From Leifsonia xyli (lineage in GTDB: Bacteria > Actinomycetota > Actinomycetes > Actinomycetales > Microbacteriaceae), in the NCBI GenBank assembly GCA_003243275.1, contig QFQR01000003.1, positions 248,001 through 312,000 on the forward strand: a stretch of DNA of 64,000 nt, in the 5' to 3' direction. This document shows, piece by piece, positions 16,149 through 25,027 of this stretch (its first letter is position 1; every line of letters begins with the position of its first letter). Made by a program: the position numbers and the translations under genes. The notes beneath the pieces were generated by a model. The model ran no database searches, was not told the origin of the DNA, and worked only from the letters and a program-made list of their open reading frames with translations.

Positions 16149-17675
16149 GTGCCGGGGTGGTTGAGGGGATTCGTTGCGTCCGGGCGGGTGCTCATCCTCG
16201 CTCCCCTCCTCCTCGCGGTGACAATGCTCTCGTGGGCGTTCGCCTCGCCCGTCGGCTCCTCGCCCGACGAGGACTACCACCTGGTCAGCATCTGGTGCGC
16301 CACCGATGACGCCACCGCCTGCGTCCAGGTGCCCGGCAGCGGCAAGGCGACCGTGCCCAAGGCGCTCGTCGATGCGGCGTGCTTCGCCTACGACTCGACG
16401 ATCAGCGGCGCCTGCCAGCGGGAGCTCGACTTCACCGGAACGCCCGACACCACGACAACCCGCGGCAACTTCTTCGGCGGCTACCCGCCCATCTTCTACA
16501 CCGCGCTGAGCCAGTTCGTCGGGCCCGACATCCAGGTCTCGGTGCTGCTCATGAGGGTGTTCGTGTCGCTGCTGTTCACGGCGCTCGCGACAGCGCTCTT
16601 CCTGTTGCTGCCCGCGGCGCGCCGCCCCACGCTGGTCTGGAGCTGGATCGTCACGACGGTGCCGCTCGGCCTGTTCGTGCTGAGCTCCATCAATCCGAGC
16701 GCCTGGGCGATCGCCGGCGTCGGCTTCGGGTGGCTTGCGCTCGCCGGGTTCCTCGAGTCGAGCGGGAGACGCAAGATCGGCCTGGGGGTGCTCTTCGGCC
16801 TCAGCGTCATCATGGCGACCGGGTCGCGCGGGGATGCCTCGCTCTACATGGTGCTCGCGATCGTGGCGACCCTCATCCTCCAGGCGCGCCGCACCCGACG
16901 ATTCGCGCTCGATGCGATCCTTCCCGCGGCCGGGATCCTGTTCTGCGTGCTGATGTTCCGCGTCTCGCGCCCGACCGAGGCGCTCACCCAGGGCATCGAG
17001 CCGGGGTCGCCGTTGGCGGCGCTCGGGCGCGTGCTGCCGACGATGTCGGAGGTGCCCAGCATCTGGATGGGGGCCTTCGGCAAGGGCTGGGGCCTCGGCT
17101 GGCTCGACACGGCGATGCCGGCCGTGGTGTGGATGGCGACCCTGCTGTGCTTCCTCGGTGCGGGGATCGTCGCGGGGGCCCGCTCCGACCTCCGCAAGAC
17201 CCTCGTGCTGCTCGGCGGCTTCCTGGTGCTGCTGCTGATGCCGACCGCGGTGCTCGTCGCGGCCGGTCAGCCGGTCGGTGCGAACCTGCAGCCGCGCTAT
17301 CTGCTGCCGCTCATCGTGCTCTTCGCGGGGGTGCTGTTCTGGGCACCGGAGGGGCGCGAGATCCGCTTCGGACGTGCGCAACGCGTGGTCGTGATCGTGG
17401 CCCTCGGGATGGCGCAGGCGGTGTCGCTGTTCCTGCAGCTCGCACGCTACGTGTCCGGCTTCGACAACCTCAGCCCCCTGCTCGATTCGCGCATCGAGTG
17501 GTGGTGGAACAGCGGGATCTCGCCGATGACGGTCTGGGTGCTGGGGTCGCTCGCCTATGCGGGGCTTGTCGTGATCCTGCTCGGGCGACGGGAGACCTCG
17601 ACGCCGATCGCGGCACCCGAGCGTGAAGAGGGTGCACGGCGCGCACAGCGTGAGGCCGAGAGCGTGGCGGCATGA
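16149..17675 (+). CDS. DUF2142-family multi-pass membrane protein, paralogue 1
   Basis: 508 residues with 11-12 hydrophobic helices. The first helix is followed by an acidic PDEDYHLVSIWCA motif (D40-H44) in the first predicted outside loop. NPSAWAIAGVGFGWLALAGF lies mid-protein, NLQPRYLLPLIVLFAG follows later, and the sequence closes with IEWWWNSGISPMTVW before the last helix. I recognise this as the DUF2142 family, whose function is not established. The acidic loop after helix 1 recalls GT-C glycosyltransferases that use polyprenyl-phosphate sugars (inference). Start: GTG with a leaderless promoter. The next paralogue overlaps it by 4 bp (ATGA). Confidence 0.8.
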   Translation: MPGWLRGFVASGRVLILAPLLLAVTMLSWAFASPVGSSPDEDYHLVSIWCATDDATACVQVPGSGKATVPKALVDAACFAYDSTISGACQRELDFTGTPDTTTTRGNFFGGYPPIFYTALSQFVGPDIQVSVLLMRVFVSLLFTALATALFLLLPAARRPTLVWSWIVTTVPLGLFVLSSINPSAWAIAGVGFGWLALAGFLESSGRRKIGLGVLFGLSVIMATGSRGDASLYMVLAIVATLILQARRTRRFALDAILPAAGILFCVLMFRVSRPTEALTQGIEPGSPLAALGRVLPTMSEVPSIWMGAFGKGWGLGWLDTAMPAVVWMATLLCFLGAGIVAGARSDLRKTLVLLGGFLVLLLMPTAVLVAAGQPVGANLQPRYLLPLIVLFAGVLFWAPEGREIRFGRAQRVVVIVALGMAQAVSLFLQLARYVSGFDNLSPLLDSRIEWWWNSGISPMTVWVLGSLAYAGLVVILLGRRETSTPIAAPEREEGARRAQREAESVAA

Positions 17676-19204
17676 CGCTCCTCCGCCGCATCCCGCTGCT
17701 CGCGCTCGCGCCCGTGCTCGCGGTGGTGGCGTTGCTCGCCTGGGCCTTCGCCTCCCCGGCCGGTGCCGGACCCGACGACGACTACCACCTGGTCAGCAGC
17801 TGGTGCGCGGGGCCGACCGCCGCGACCACCTGTGCGCCCGTCGAGGGCAAGCCCGGTTTCCATCGGATCCCGGCGCAGCTCGCCGACATCTCCTGCTTCC
17901 AGCGTTCCGCGTCCGAGAGCGCTGCGTGCCAGGATCGGCTGTTCGCCACGGGCATCCTCGACCGCACGGTGGTGACCGACCGTGGCAACTTCTACGGCGA
18001 ATACCCGCCCGTGTACTACGCCGTCATGGGGCTCTTCACGAGCTATGACGTGCAGACCTCGGCGCTCGTCATGCGCGGCTTCACGATCCTGCTGTTCGTC
18101 GGCATCCTGACCGCCCTGTATCTTCTGCTGCCCGTGACGCGGCGCCCGACTCTGCTCATCGGCTGGCTCGTGACGACCGTGCCGCTCGGCGTGTTCCTGC
18201 TGTCGGTGAACAATCCGAGCGCGTGGGCGACCATCGGCGTGGGCACCTCGTGGCTCGCGCTGCTCGGGTATTTCGAGACCCGGGGTTCGCAGCGCATCGC
18301 CTTGGGTGCCCTCTACGCGCTCACGATGCTGATGGCGGCCGGGAGCCGGGGCGACGCCGCGATGTACGCGGGCTTCGCGACGGCGCTCGTGCTCGTCTAT
18401 GTGTTCCGCAGGCGGCGGGAGTTCTTCCTGGCGTCGATCCTCCCGATCGTGATGGGGCTCGTCGCCCTCTTCTTCCTGCTGCGCGCGGGGCAGATCGGCT
18501 CCGGCATCGGGGGGCTCTCCGAGGTGCCGACGATGCCGGGCGGCGGGGTCGCGGGCGGCAGCGACGATCCGAGCGCGAACCTGAGCGGTCTCGGCCTGTT
18601 CGCCTACAACGCGCTCAACGCGCCGTTCCTGTGGGCGGGTGCGTTCGGCGAGTGGGGGCTCGGCTGGCTCGACACCGGGATGCCGCCGATCGTCGTGTTG
18701 GGCGCGCTCGGGAGCTTCCTGGTCGCGATCTTCCTGGGGCTGCGCCGAGCCGGCGCCCGGAAGCTGATCATCGTCGGGGTCACCGCGTTCGCGCTGTGGG
18801 CGATCCCGGTGTATGTGCTCCAACGTGGCGGGCAGGTGGTCGGCGAATCGCTCCAGCCGCGCTACCTGCTTCCGCTCGTCGTGCTCTTCGGCGGCCTCGT
18901 CGCCCTCGGCACCCCGCTCGTGCGGTGGGCGCGGGGACAGCTCATCCTGGTCGCGGTCGCCTTGTCGGTCGCGCAGGCGCTCGCCCTCCACACGAATCTC
19001 CGGCGCTACCTCACCGGCACCGGGAGCGGGGGGTTCGATCTCGACGACGGCATCGAATGGTGGTGGAACGGGGTGCCGTTCTCGCCGATGCTGGTCTGGA
19101 TCGTCGGCTCCCTCGCCTTCGCGGGGCTCACCGCGCTCGTCGTGACGGCGATCAGGCCGAGGAACGCCGCCCCGCAGCCGCGTGAGGCCCCAGCGCTCGC
19201 CTAA
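17672..19204 (+). CDS. DUF2142-family multi-pass membrane protein, paralogue 2
   Basis: 510 residues with the same architecture as its neighbour: helix, then PDDDYHLVSSWCA (D35-H39), NNPSAWATIGVGTSWLALLG, a long glycine- and serine-rich outside loop (about residues 275-305), SLQPRYLLPLVVLFGG and IEWWWNGVPFSPMLVW. The acidic-YH loop, the QPRYLLP helix and the EWWWN loop are shared by all three copies in this window, so these are probably the functional sites. It is translationally coupled to paralogue 1. Its TAA stop is reused as part of the -10 box for the GT2 gene that follows. Confidence 0.8.
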   Translation: MTLLRRIPLLALAPVLAVVALLAWAFASPAGAGPDDDYHLVSSWCAGPTAATTCAPVEGKPGFHRIPAQLADISCFQRSASESAACQDRLFATGILDRTVVTDRGNFYGEYPPVYYAVMGLFTSYDVQTSALVMRGFTILLFVGILTALYLLLPVTRRPTLLIGWLVTTVPLGVFLLSVNNPSAWATIGVGTSWLALLGYFETRGSQRIALGALYALTMLMAAGSRGDAAMYAGFATALVLVYVFRRRREFFLASILPIVMGLVALFFLLRAGQIGSGIGGLSEVPTMPGGGVAGGSDDPSANLSGLGLFAYNALNAPFLWAGAFGEWGLGWLDTGMPPIVVLGALGSFLVAIFLGLRRAGARKLIIVGVTAFALWAIPVYVLQRGGQVVGESLQPRYLLPLVVLFGGLVALGTPLVRWARGQLILVAVALSVAQALALHTNLRRYLTGTGSGGFDLDDGIEWWWNGVPFSPMLVWIVGSLAFAGLTALVVTAIRPRNAAPQPREAPALA

Positions 19205-19215
19205 GCTGAGTGCTC
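19202..19215 (+). promoter_or_regulatory. -10 box overlapping a stop codon (GT2 gene)
   Basis: TAAGCT (19202-19207) uses the TAA stop of the preceding DUF2142 gene. An 8-nt spacer leads to the GTG at 19216. A second GTG at 19210 is only 2 nt from the box and cannot be the start of a transcript made from it. Confidence 0.5.
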
Positions 19216-19959
19216 GTGAGGTTCCTTGTCGCGATCCCGGCTCTCAACGAAGAGGCCGCCATCGGATCCGTGCTGGAGTCGCTCGCCGCGGTGCACCCGC
19301 TCGCAGATGTCGTCGTCATCGACGACGGATCCCGCGATGACACGGCGCGAATCGCGCGTGCCGCCGGCGCCCGGGTGCTGACCCACGCCATCAATCTGGG
19401 TGTCGGCGCGGCGATGGGGACCGCGTTCAAGTACGCGGCACAGCGCGGCTACGACGCGGTCGTACAGTTCGACGGAGACGGCCAGCACCGCCCCGAGTTC
19501 CTGGCGGCGCTCGTCGAGGCGGCGAGCGAGTCGGACATCGTGATCGGCAGCCGCTACGCCGACGGCGGCACCTTCCGCTCCTCGGCCGCCCGCCGGGGCG
19601 TGCAGCGCTTCATCGCGCGGGTGGTGTCGCTCTACGCACGCACCCGACTGACCGACGCGACGAGCGGTTTCCGCCTCGCGGGCCCGCGCGCCATCGCGGT
19701 GTTCGCCGAGCACTACCCGGCCGAGTGGCTCGGCGACACGGTCGAGTCGATCGTGCTCGCGACCCGGCAGGGGCTCACCGTCTCGGAGGTTCCGGTGCTC
19801 ATGAACGAGCGCGCCGGCGGCACCCCGTCGCAGTCGGTCGCGCGCGCCACGCTCCACACCGGCCGCATCCTGTTCATCCTGCTGCTCGCGACCATTCGCA
19901 GCGTTCCGCCGCAGCTGCGCCGGATGCGTGGGCGCGGCACCGAGGGGGCGACGGCGTGA
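19216..19959 (+). CDS. GT2-family glycosyltransferase, DPM1-like (polyprenyl-phosphate sugar synthase type)
   Basis: 247 residues with the soluble DPM1-like core. It begins FLVAIPALNEEAAIGSVLES, then VVVIDDGSRDDTARIA, AINLGVGAAMGTAFKYA, the metal site in VVQFDGDGQHRPEFLAALVE, DIVIGSRYADGG and TDATSGFRLAGPRAIAVF. Relatives transfer a hexose from a nucleotide sugar to polyprenyl phosphate on the inner face of the membrane. The protein has no C-terminal membrane helices, as is usual for forms paired with a small membrane partner, and the DUF2304 gene starts inside its last codons (GTGA). This arrangement supports a lipid-linked sugar donor system feeding the flanking DUF2142 proteins (inference). 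Confidence 0.88.
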   Translation: MRFLVAIPALNEEAAIGSVLESLAAVHPLADVVVIDDGSRDDTARIARAAGARVLTHAINLGVGAAMGTAFKYAAQRGYDAVVQFDGDGQHRPEFLAALVEAASESDIVIGSRYADGGTFRSSAARRGVQRFIARVVSLYARTRLTDATSGFRLAGPRAIAVFAEHYPAEWLGDTVESIVLATRQGLTVSEVPVLMNERAGGTPSQSVARATLHTGRILFILLLATIRSVPPQLRRMRGRGTEGATA

Positions 19960-20297
19960 CGCCCCAGTTGCTCGCCATCGCGATGGCGGTCGTGCTGCTG
20001 ATCGCGGTCATCCTCCTCCTGCGGTCCTACGTTCTCCCCGAGAAGTACGCCGTGCTCTGGCTCGGGGCATCGATCGCGGCGATCGTGCTCTCGGCCTGGC
20101 CTGGCCTGCTCGAGATCGTGAGTGAGTTCTTCGGTATCGTCCAACCCATCAACCTGCTGTTCGTCGGGGCGTTCTTTGTGGTATTCCTGCTGCTCATGCA
20201 GGTGACACTCGAGCTGGCCCGCACGAGAGACGAACTGCGCAAGGCACTTCAGAAGTTGGCAATCGAACTGGAAAAGAGGCACGTCGACGATGACTGA
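19956..20297 (+). CDS. DUF2304-family small membrane protein
   Basis: 113 residues with three hydrophobic helices (about residues 3-22, 30-48 and 62-84), then a charged coiled-coil-like tail of alternating Leu and charged residues ending RHVDDD. The KYAVLWLGASIAAIVLS and a later NLLFVGAFFVVFLLLMQ helix fit the DUF2304 family, which is regularly encoded next to DPM1-like GT2 enzymes and is presumed to anchor them to the membrane. It overlaps the GT2 gene by 4 bp and the next DUF2142 gene by 8 bp, so all three are likely made together. Confidence 0.82.
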   Translation: MTPQLLAIAMAVVLLIAVILLLRSYVLPEKYAVLWLGASIAAIVLSAWPGLLEIVSEFFGIVQPINLLFVGAFFVVFLLLMQVTLELARTRDELRKALQKLAIELEKRHVDDD

Positions 20298-21930
20298 CGT
20301 CTCCGTACCCGAACGGAGGCTGAGCTCGTGGATACGTCGTATTCGTCCTATCCACCTCGCACCCGTACTCGCTTTCGTCGCACTCTCGGCATGGGCGTTC
20401 GCGTCTCCCGTGGGTGCGAGCCCCGACGACGACTACCACCTCGTGAGCATCTGGTGCTCCGGGGACGGGAGCGCCCAGTGCACGCCGGGGACGACGGACT
20501 CCTCACGGGAGGTCGCCACCGGCTTCCGTGACGCGTTCTGCTTCGTCACCTCCGCCGAGACGAGCGCCGGGTGCCAGCAAGCTGCCCTCGAGAACTGGGA
20601 TGCGTCGAGCTACGAGACGAATCGGGGCAACTTCGCCGGCGAGTACCCGCCCGTCTACTACGGGTTCATGCATCTCTTCGCCGGGTCCGATCTGCAGTTG
20701 AGCGTGCTCACCATGCGCATCGTCAACGTAGCCATGTTCGTCGGGATCGCCACGCTCCTCGGGGCGCTCCTTCCCCGTTCGAGGCGCCGAGCCCTGCTGT
20801 GGGGGTGGCTCGTGACCCTCGTGCCGCTCGGCATGTTCATCGTCGCCTCGAACAACCCGAGCGCATGGGCCATCATGGGCGTCGGCACCGCCTTCCTCGC
20901 GCTCCTGGGCTGGTTCGAGACCTCGGGGCGGCGGTCGTGGGCGCTCGGCGGACTGTATCTGCTCGGGGTGCTGCTGGCGTCCGGTGCCCGAGGCGACGCC
21001 GCCGTCTACGCTGCCGGCGCGAGCGTCACCGCGGTGATCCTCAGCGCGTCGAAGGATCGGGGCTTTGCGATCAAGGCGATCCTGCCGGTGATCGGGATGC
21101 TCATCTCCGTGGTGTTCTTCGTGAACTCCGGACAGGCCGGCGTCGGTGCGACCGGCTTCACCTCCGACGGAACGGGTCTCGGGATCCCGCATCCCTCGGA
21201 TGCCGAGACCGGCGATGGGGCACAGCTCGGCGGCTTCGCGCTCGCGGCCTACAACCTGCTCATGCTCCCATTCCTGCTCACCGGCGTGTGGGGTTCGTGG
21301 GCGCTCGGATGGCTCGACACCGGGATGCCCGCCGTCGTGACGTGGGCGGGGGCCGCTGCGTTCATCGCGGTCGGCTTCGCGGGTGTCGGCCGCCTCACCG
21401 GCCGGAAGGCGTTCGCGACGGGCGGAGTGCTCGTGGTGCTGATCGGGTTGCCGGTCTATGTGCTCACGATGGGCGGCGACACCGTCGGCGACAATCTGCA
21501 GCCGCGCTATCTGCTCCCCGTCATCGTGCTGTTCGCCTTCCTGCTGGTGTCGGAGGCGCGTGGCGTCGACACCATGCGTCTGACCCGCGTGCAGACGTTC
21601 ACGGTGCTGGCGGCGCTGGGGCTCGCGAACCTCGTCGCGCTGCAGATCGACATCCGCCGCTATGTGACGGGGGTCGACCGGCAGGGGTTCAACCTCGACG
21701 CGGATGCGGAATGGTGGTGGAACGGGTTGCCGTTCGGCCCGACCGCGCTCTGGCTCATCGGGGCGCTCGCCTACGTGATGCTGCTCGCGACCGTCGCGCC
21801 GACGTTGCTCCGGCCGCGGACCTCAGGGGTTGCCAAGACGCCCGCGGAGACCTCGGTCGTGCTGTTCGAGTCGGTGCCCGCGCCTCAGTCGACCGAGGAG
21901 GTCAGCGGTCGCGAGCTGGTCTCCTCGTAG
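20290..21930 (+). CDS. DUF2142-family multi-pass membrane protein, paralogue 3
   Basis: 546 residues. An N-terminal cytosolic stretch of about 20 residues precedes the first helix. The family marks are PDDDYHLVSIWCS (D46-H50), NNPSAWAIMGVGTAFLALLG, NLQPRYLLPVIVLFAF and AEWWWNGLPFGPTALW. A ~40-residue C-terminal tail is extra compared with paralogues 1 and 2. It starts inside the DUF2304 gene (ATGACTGA overlap), completing a GT2-DUF2304-DUF2142 unit. The last 46 bp are shared, on the opposite strand, with the 3' end of the fused amidotransferase gene, so transcripts from both sides meet inside coding sequence. Confidence 0.8.
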   Translation: MTDVSVPERRLSSWIRRIRPIHLAPVLAFVALSAWAFASPVGASPDDDYHLVSIWCSGDGSAQCTPGTTDSSREVATGFRDAFCFVTSAETSAGCQQAALENWDASSYETNRGNFAGEYPPVYYGFMHLFAGSDLQLSVLTMRIVNVAMFVGIATLLGALLPRSRRRALLWGWLVTLVPLGMFIVASNNPSAWAIMGVGTAFLALLGWFETSGRRSWALGGLYLLGVLLASGARGDAAVYAAGASVTAVILSASKDRGFAIKAILPVIGMLISVVFFVNSGQAGVGATGFTSDGTGLGIPHPSDAETGDGAQLGGFALAAYNLLMLPFLLTGVWGSWALGWLDTGMPAVVTWAGAAAFIAVGFAGVGRLTGRKAFATGGVLVVLIGLPVYVLTMGGDTVGDNLQPRYLLPVIVLFAFLLVSEARGVDTMRLTRVQTFTVLAALGLANLVALQIDIRRYVTGVDRQGFNLDADAEWWWNGLPFGPTALWLIGALAYVMLLATVAPTLLRPRTSGVAKTPAETSVVLFESVPAPQSTEEVSGRELVSS

Positions 21931-23741
21931 AGCCGTGGCGCGCGGTTGACCGCCTCGATCGCCTCTGTGAAGTCGACGCCGACCACATCGAGGTACCACT
22001 TGAGGTTCGGGTAGCGCGGGGTGTTCTCCTCCTCGACGAGGCGCAGCGCCTCTTCGCGGGTGAGGTCGCCCTCGCGCACCTGGTTGCTGCGGAAGGTGTC
22101 GTGCTCGGTGAAGCCGGCGATCGTGTAGTACGCGTAGTTGTAGAAGGCGGCCGTGCCGTCGCCGATCCGCCAGGTGGTCTGCGTGTCGGGCGCGTGCTCC
22201 CAGTCGTACTCGGCGTCGAGGGTGTCTTCGATGAGCTTCTCGTCCCAGCGCCAGTAGTCGAAGATGTGGAAGTAGTCGGACTTCTCGGTGAAGCTGCGGT
22301 AGTACTCGCCCGCGAGGGTGTCGGGGATCGACCGGTTGAAGTATCCGGGGCTCTGCAGCATGGCCTTGAAGCGCAGCGACTGGTAGCGCAGTTGCTTCAT
22401 CGCGCCGTGGCTGTAGACGCGTTCCTCGGCGAAGTCCGGCGGCACCCCGAGGAAGCCCGACTTGAAGTGGGTGACCTCGAGCGGGTTGATGCCCCAGAGG
22501 TTGAGGCTCACCCCGGTCTGGCGCTTGAGGGTCTCGATATGCCGGAAGAAGTGCTTGTCGCCCGCGGTGAGCACGCTCAGCATGCCGAGGTGCGGCCGCT
22601 TGATCCAGGCGTTGAGGTTGCGGCGGATGTAGTCGCGCTTCTTCGTGATGTCGGCGGCGACGATGATGTTCTCCACGCCGAGCTTCTGCGACATCCGGCT
22701 CACGTTGCGTCGGCCGAGGTCGGTGACCATGCCCCAGTCATAGGTGTAGGTGACGGGTCGCAAGCCGAGCTCGTGGATGATGAGGTGCAGTCCGTAGGAG
22801 CTGTCGCGTCCGCCCGAGAACGGCACGAGCACCTCGTCGCCGTGCGCGCGACGGTAGGGCTCGATGAGCGCGAACAGCTCCTCCTTGGGGCGCGGATGGT
22901 TGCGCGGCTTGTAGTGGAGGCAGTAGTTGCAGACGCCGTTCTCATCGAAGCTGATGAACGGCATCGTCTCGGGCAGGACGCACCTGGTGCAGCGACGGAA
23001 GTCGGGCTTCGGGTACTGCAGCAGAGCCTCTTCGGCCGCCGAGAAGCCGAGCCCGGGGACGAGGTCGATCGAGCGGTTCGCCCATTCGGTGATCGCGATC
23101 GGCGTCTCCTGGGCGGGCACGTCGACGATGACGGCCTCGTCCCCCTTCACCTGCCGGATCCCGGTCGCGCCGATCTGCTCGAGTGGGTAGCGCTCGGAGG
23201 AGAACACGAGTCCGCCGGTCTTGTCGGCGACGTACAGGCTGCCGTTGTTGGAGAACAGCAGCAGCTTGCCGAGCCCGGGGAGGAGCGCGGCGCAGGCGAC
23301 GACACCCTCGGTGAGTTCGAGCACGCGCGCGGCCGCCGTCTCGACGCTCCCGCCGTCGGCGAGGTGGGAGGCGATGATGGCGGGGATGACCTCGGTGTCG
23401 ATCTCGAGTTCCGGGGTCTTGCCGAGGAGCGGCCAGATCTTCTCGTGGTTCACGACGATGCCGTTGTGCAGCACGATGACCTGCTCGCGGGAGACCGGCT
23501 GGTTGTCACCCGTGCCGTTGGTCACGAGGCGGCTGTGGCCGAAGAAGAGGTTGCCGAGCGAGGGGATGCGCTTGAGCAGCCAGCCGATGGGGTAGTCGGC
23601 GCGGTAGGCGCCGTACGCCTCGGCACCCCGGATGATCATGCCGCTCGAGTCGCGACCCCGCTGCTGCGCGTGCTTGACGAGGAACTTGGCCGACGCGGAG
23701 TCGAGGTCATCCTGGCCGATGTAGCCGAAGATTCCGCACAC
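21885..23741 (-). CDS. Fused class II glutamine amidotransferase / WbpG-type sugar amidotransferase
   Basis: 618 residues. Residues 2-~220 form an Ntn-type class II glutaminase: GTG start then Cys2 in MCGIFGYIGQ, GHSRLVTNGTGDNQP and LHNGIVVNHEKI. Residues ~245-600 match N-acetyl sugar amidotransferases (WbpG/PseA type). All four cysteines of the CTRC...CNYC cluster are present (C251, C254, C271, C274), followed by the ATP-pyrophosphatase loop SGGRDSS (309-315). WbpG proteins normally receive ammonia from separate HisH/HisF-like proteins. Here a glutaminase is built in, as in asparagine synthase B. Possible products are an acetamidino sugar or a uronamide; sequence alone does not decide. A GGAG lies 9 nt before the GTG. 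The 3' end overlaps the convergent DUF2142 gene by 46 bp. Confidence 0.85.
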   Translation of the reverse strand: MCGIFGYIGQDDLDSASAKFLVKHAQQRGRDSSGMIIRGAEAYGAYRADYPIGWLLKRIPSLGNLFFGHSRLVTNGTGDNQPVSREQVIVLHNGIVVNHEKIWPLLGKTPELEIDTEVIPAIIASHLADGGSVETAAARVLELTEGVVACAALLPGLGKLLLFSNNGSLYVADKTGGLVFSSERYPLEQIGATGIRQVKGDEAVIVDVPAQETPIAITEWANRSIDLVPGLGFSAAEEALLQYPKPDFRRCTRCVLPETMPFISFDENGVCNYCLHYKPRNHPRPKEELFALIEPYRRAHGDEVLVPFSGGRDSSYGLHLIIHELGLRPVTYTYDWGMVTDLGRRNVSRMSQKLGVENIIVAADITKKRDYIRRNLNAWIKRPHLGMLSVLTAGDKHFFRHIETLKRQTGVSLNLWGINPLEVTHFKSGFLGVPPDFAEERVYSHGAMKQLRYQSLRFKAMLQSPGYFNRSIPDTLAGEYYRSFTEKSDYFHIFDYWRWDEKLIEDTLDAEYDWEHAPDTQTTWRIGDGTAAFYNYAYYTIAGFTEHDTFRSNQVREGDLTREEALRLVEEENTPRYPNLKWYLDVVGVDFTEAIEAVNRAPRLYEETSSRPLTSSVD

Positions 23742-23844
23742 GTGTTAGTTCTCCGATTCCGGGGACAGACGTCGCACCATCCTGCGGCGCGAACATTCAA
23801 TGATGCCACGGCCCATCGATCCGTTCCGGCAGCCCGCGCCTGGA

Positions 23845-23856
23845 TAGAGTGGGCGG
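23845..23856 (+). promoter_or_regulatory. -10 box for a leaderless GT4 transcript
   Basis: TAGAGT (23845-23850), a 6-nt spacer and the ATG at 23857. It lies in the 115-bp divergent spacer upstream of the fused amidotransferase gene. Confidence 0.55.
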
Positions 23857-25014
23857 ATGCCGGACGGGTCGACGGAGCATTCGGAGTTCGCGAGGAAGCG
23901 CGCGTTGGTGATCTGCTATTCGCCGGTCGGCAGTGATGCGCGCGTGTCGAACCAGATCCGGTGGCTGGAGGCTGCCGGCTATCGGGTCGATGTGCTGAGT
24001 CGCGGGCCGCAGCATCCGGACGCGACGGGCGACAGCCTGACGATCAGCTATCCGCCGCTCTGGGTCCGGTTGATGATCTACGCATTTCTCCCCATGCGCG
24101 CCCGGTTCCGTCGCCTTGTCCGACGGCACCTCCCACTCGGCGAGCTCGCGGGACGACGCTACGACCTCGTCGTCGTCAACGATCTGCAGCTCCTCCCGTG
24201 GGTGGTCGAGGCGGCGTCCGACCTCACGGACGGAGCTGTCGTGCTCGACCTCCACGAGGTCTACTGGGGCAACGGTACGAGCCTGTTCTACAAGCTGCTG
24301 CTCGCGAGATACGACGACTGGCTCCTGAGCTTCGTCGCGTCGCCCGTGTTCACGACGCGGCTGACGGTAGCGGAGGGGATCGCCGACCTCTACCGCGACC
24401 GCTACGGCATTCCGCGCCCGGGGGTGGTCCGCAACGTCGCACCCTATGAGGAGCTCGAGCCGTCGCCGGTGGACCCCGAGCATGTGCTGCTCGAGCACCA
24501 CGGCTATGCGTCGGCGGAACGCGGTGTCGACATCATGCTCGACGCGGCACTCGCACTGGAGCCGCGCTTCACCCTCGTGCTCATGGTGCTCGGCGAGGAG
24601 TCTGAGCTCGCGGTGATCCGTCGGCACCCTGCCTTTGCCTCCGGTCGGGTGATCCTTCGGAAACCGGTGCACGTCACCCAGGTCGCGCGCACGGTCAACG
24701 ATTGCGACCTCGAGGTGATCTTCTTCCCGCCGCGATTCGCCAACAACACCTACGCGCTGCCCAACAAGTTCTTCGAGTCGATTCAGGGCCGACTCGGTTT
24801 CGTCATCGGGCAGAGCCCCGAGATCGTCCCCTTCGTGCGTGACTACGGCATCGGCGTCATCGTCGACGGATGGACCGCGGCCGACCTCTCCGCCGCTATC
24901 AACGCGCTCTCGGCGGACGATATCCGCGGGTTGAAGCAGGCGTCCGCACGCGCAGCGCTCGAACTCTCGACGCGCGGGGAGGGTGCACGCTTCCTCGCCG
25001 CGATCGGGGCGTGA
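23857..25014 (+). CDS. GT4-like glycosyltransferase (LPNKFFE subgroup)
   Basis: 385 residues, GT-B fold. The N-terminal domain has LVICYSPVGSDARVSNQIRW, YDLVVVNDLQLLPWVVEA and a LDLHEVYWGN motif; the donor domain has HGYASAERGVDIMLDAAL and YALPNKFFESIQGRLGFVIG. The last block, with an acidic or polar residue after KFF, is shared with three other GTs in this window (27543-28679, 29927-31069, 33623-34801), so these four form a paralogous subgroup. This is the most divergent of them. It stands alone between two leftward genes, under its own leaderless promoter. Donor and acceptor are unknown. Confidence 0.82.
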   Translation: MPDGSTEHSEFARKRALVICYSPVGSDARVSNQIRWLEAAGYRVDVLSRGPQHPDATGDSLTISYPPLWVRLMIYAFLPMRARFRRLVRRHLPLGELAGRRYDLVVVNDLQLLPWVVEAASDLTDGAVVLDLHEVYWGNGTSLFYKLLLARYDDWLLSFVASPVFTTRLTVAEGIADLYRDRYGIPRPGVVRNVAPYEELEPSPVDPEHVLLEHHGYASAERGVDIMLDAALALEPRFTLVLMVLGEESELAVIRRHPAFASGRVILRKPVHVTQVARTVNDCDLEVIFFPPRFANNTYALPNKFFESIQGRLGFVIGQSPEIVPFVRDYGIGVIVDGWTAADLSAAINALSADDIRGLKQASARAALELSTRGEGARFLAAIGA

Positions 25015-25027
25015 CGGGCCTCGTGCT

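Noticed and set aside
20571..23936. Very long reading frame (about 1,120 codons) on the plus strand
   Set aside because: It runs across the third DUF2142 gene in another frame and antisense to the fused amidotransferase. Its composition is Arg/Ala/Gly-rich shadow sequence typical of GC-rich DNA, and both real genes have clear family motifs.
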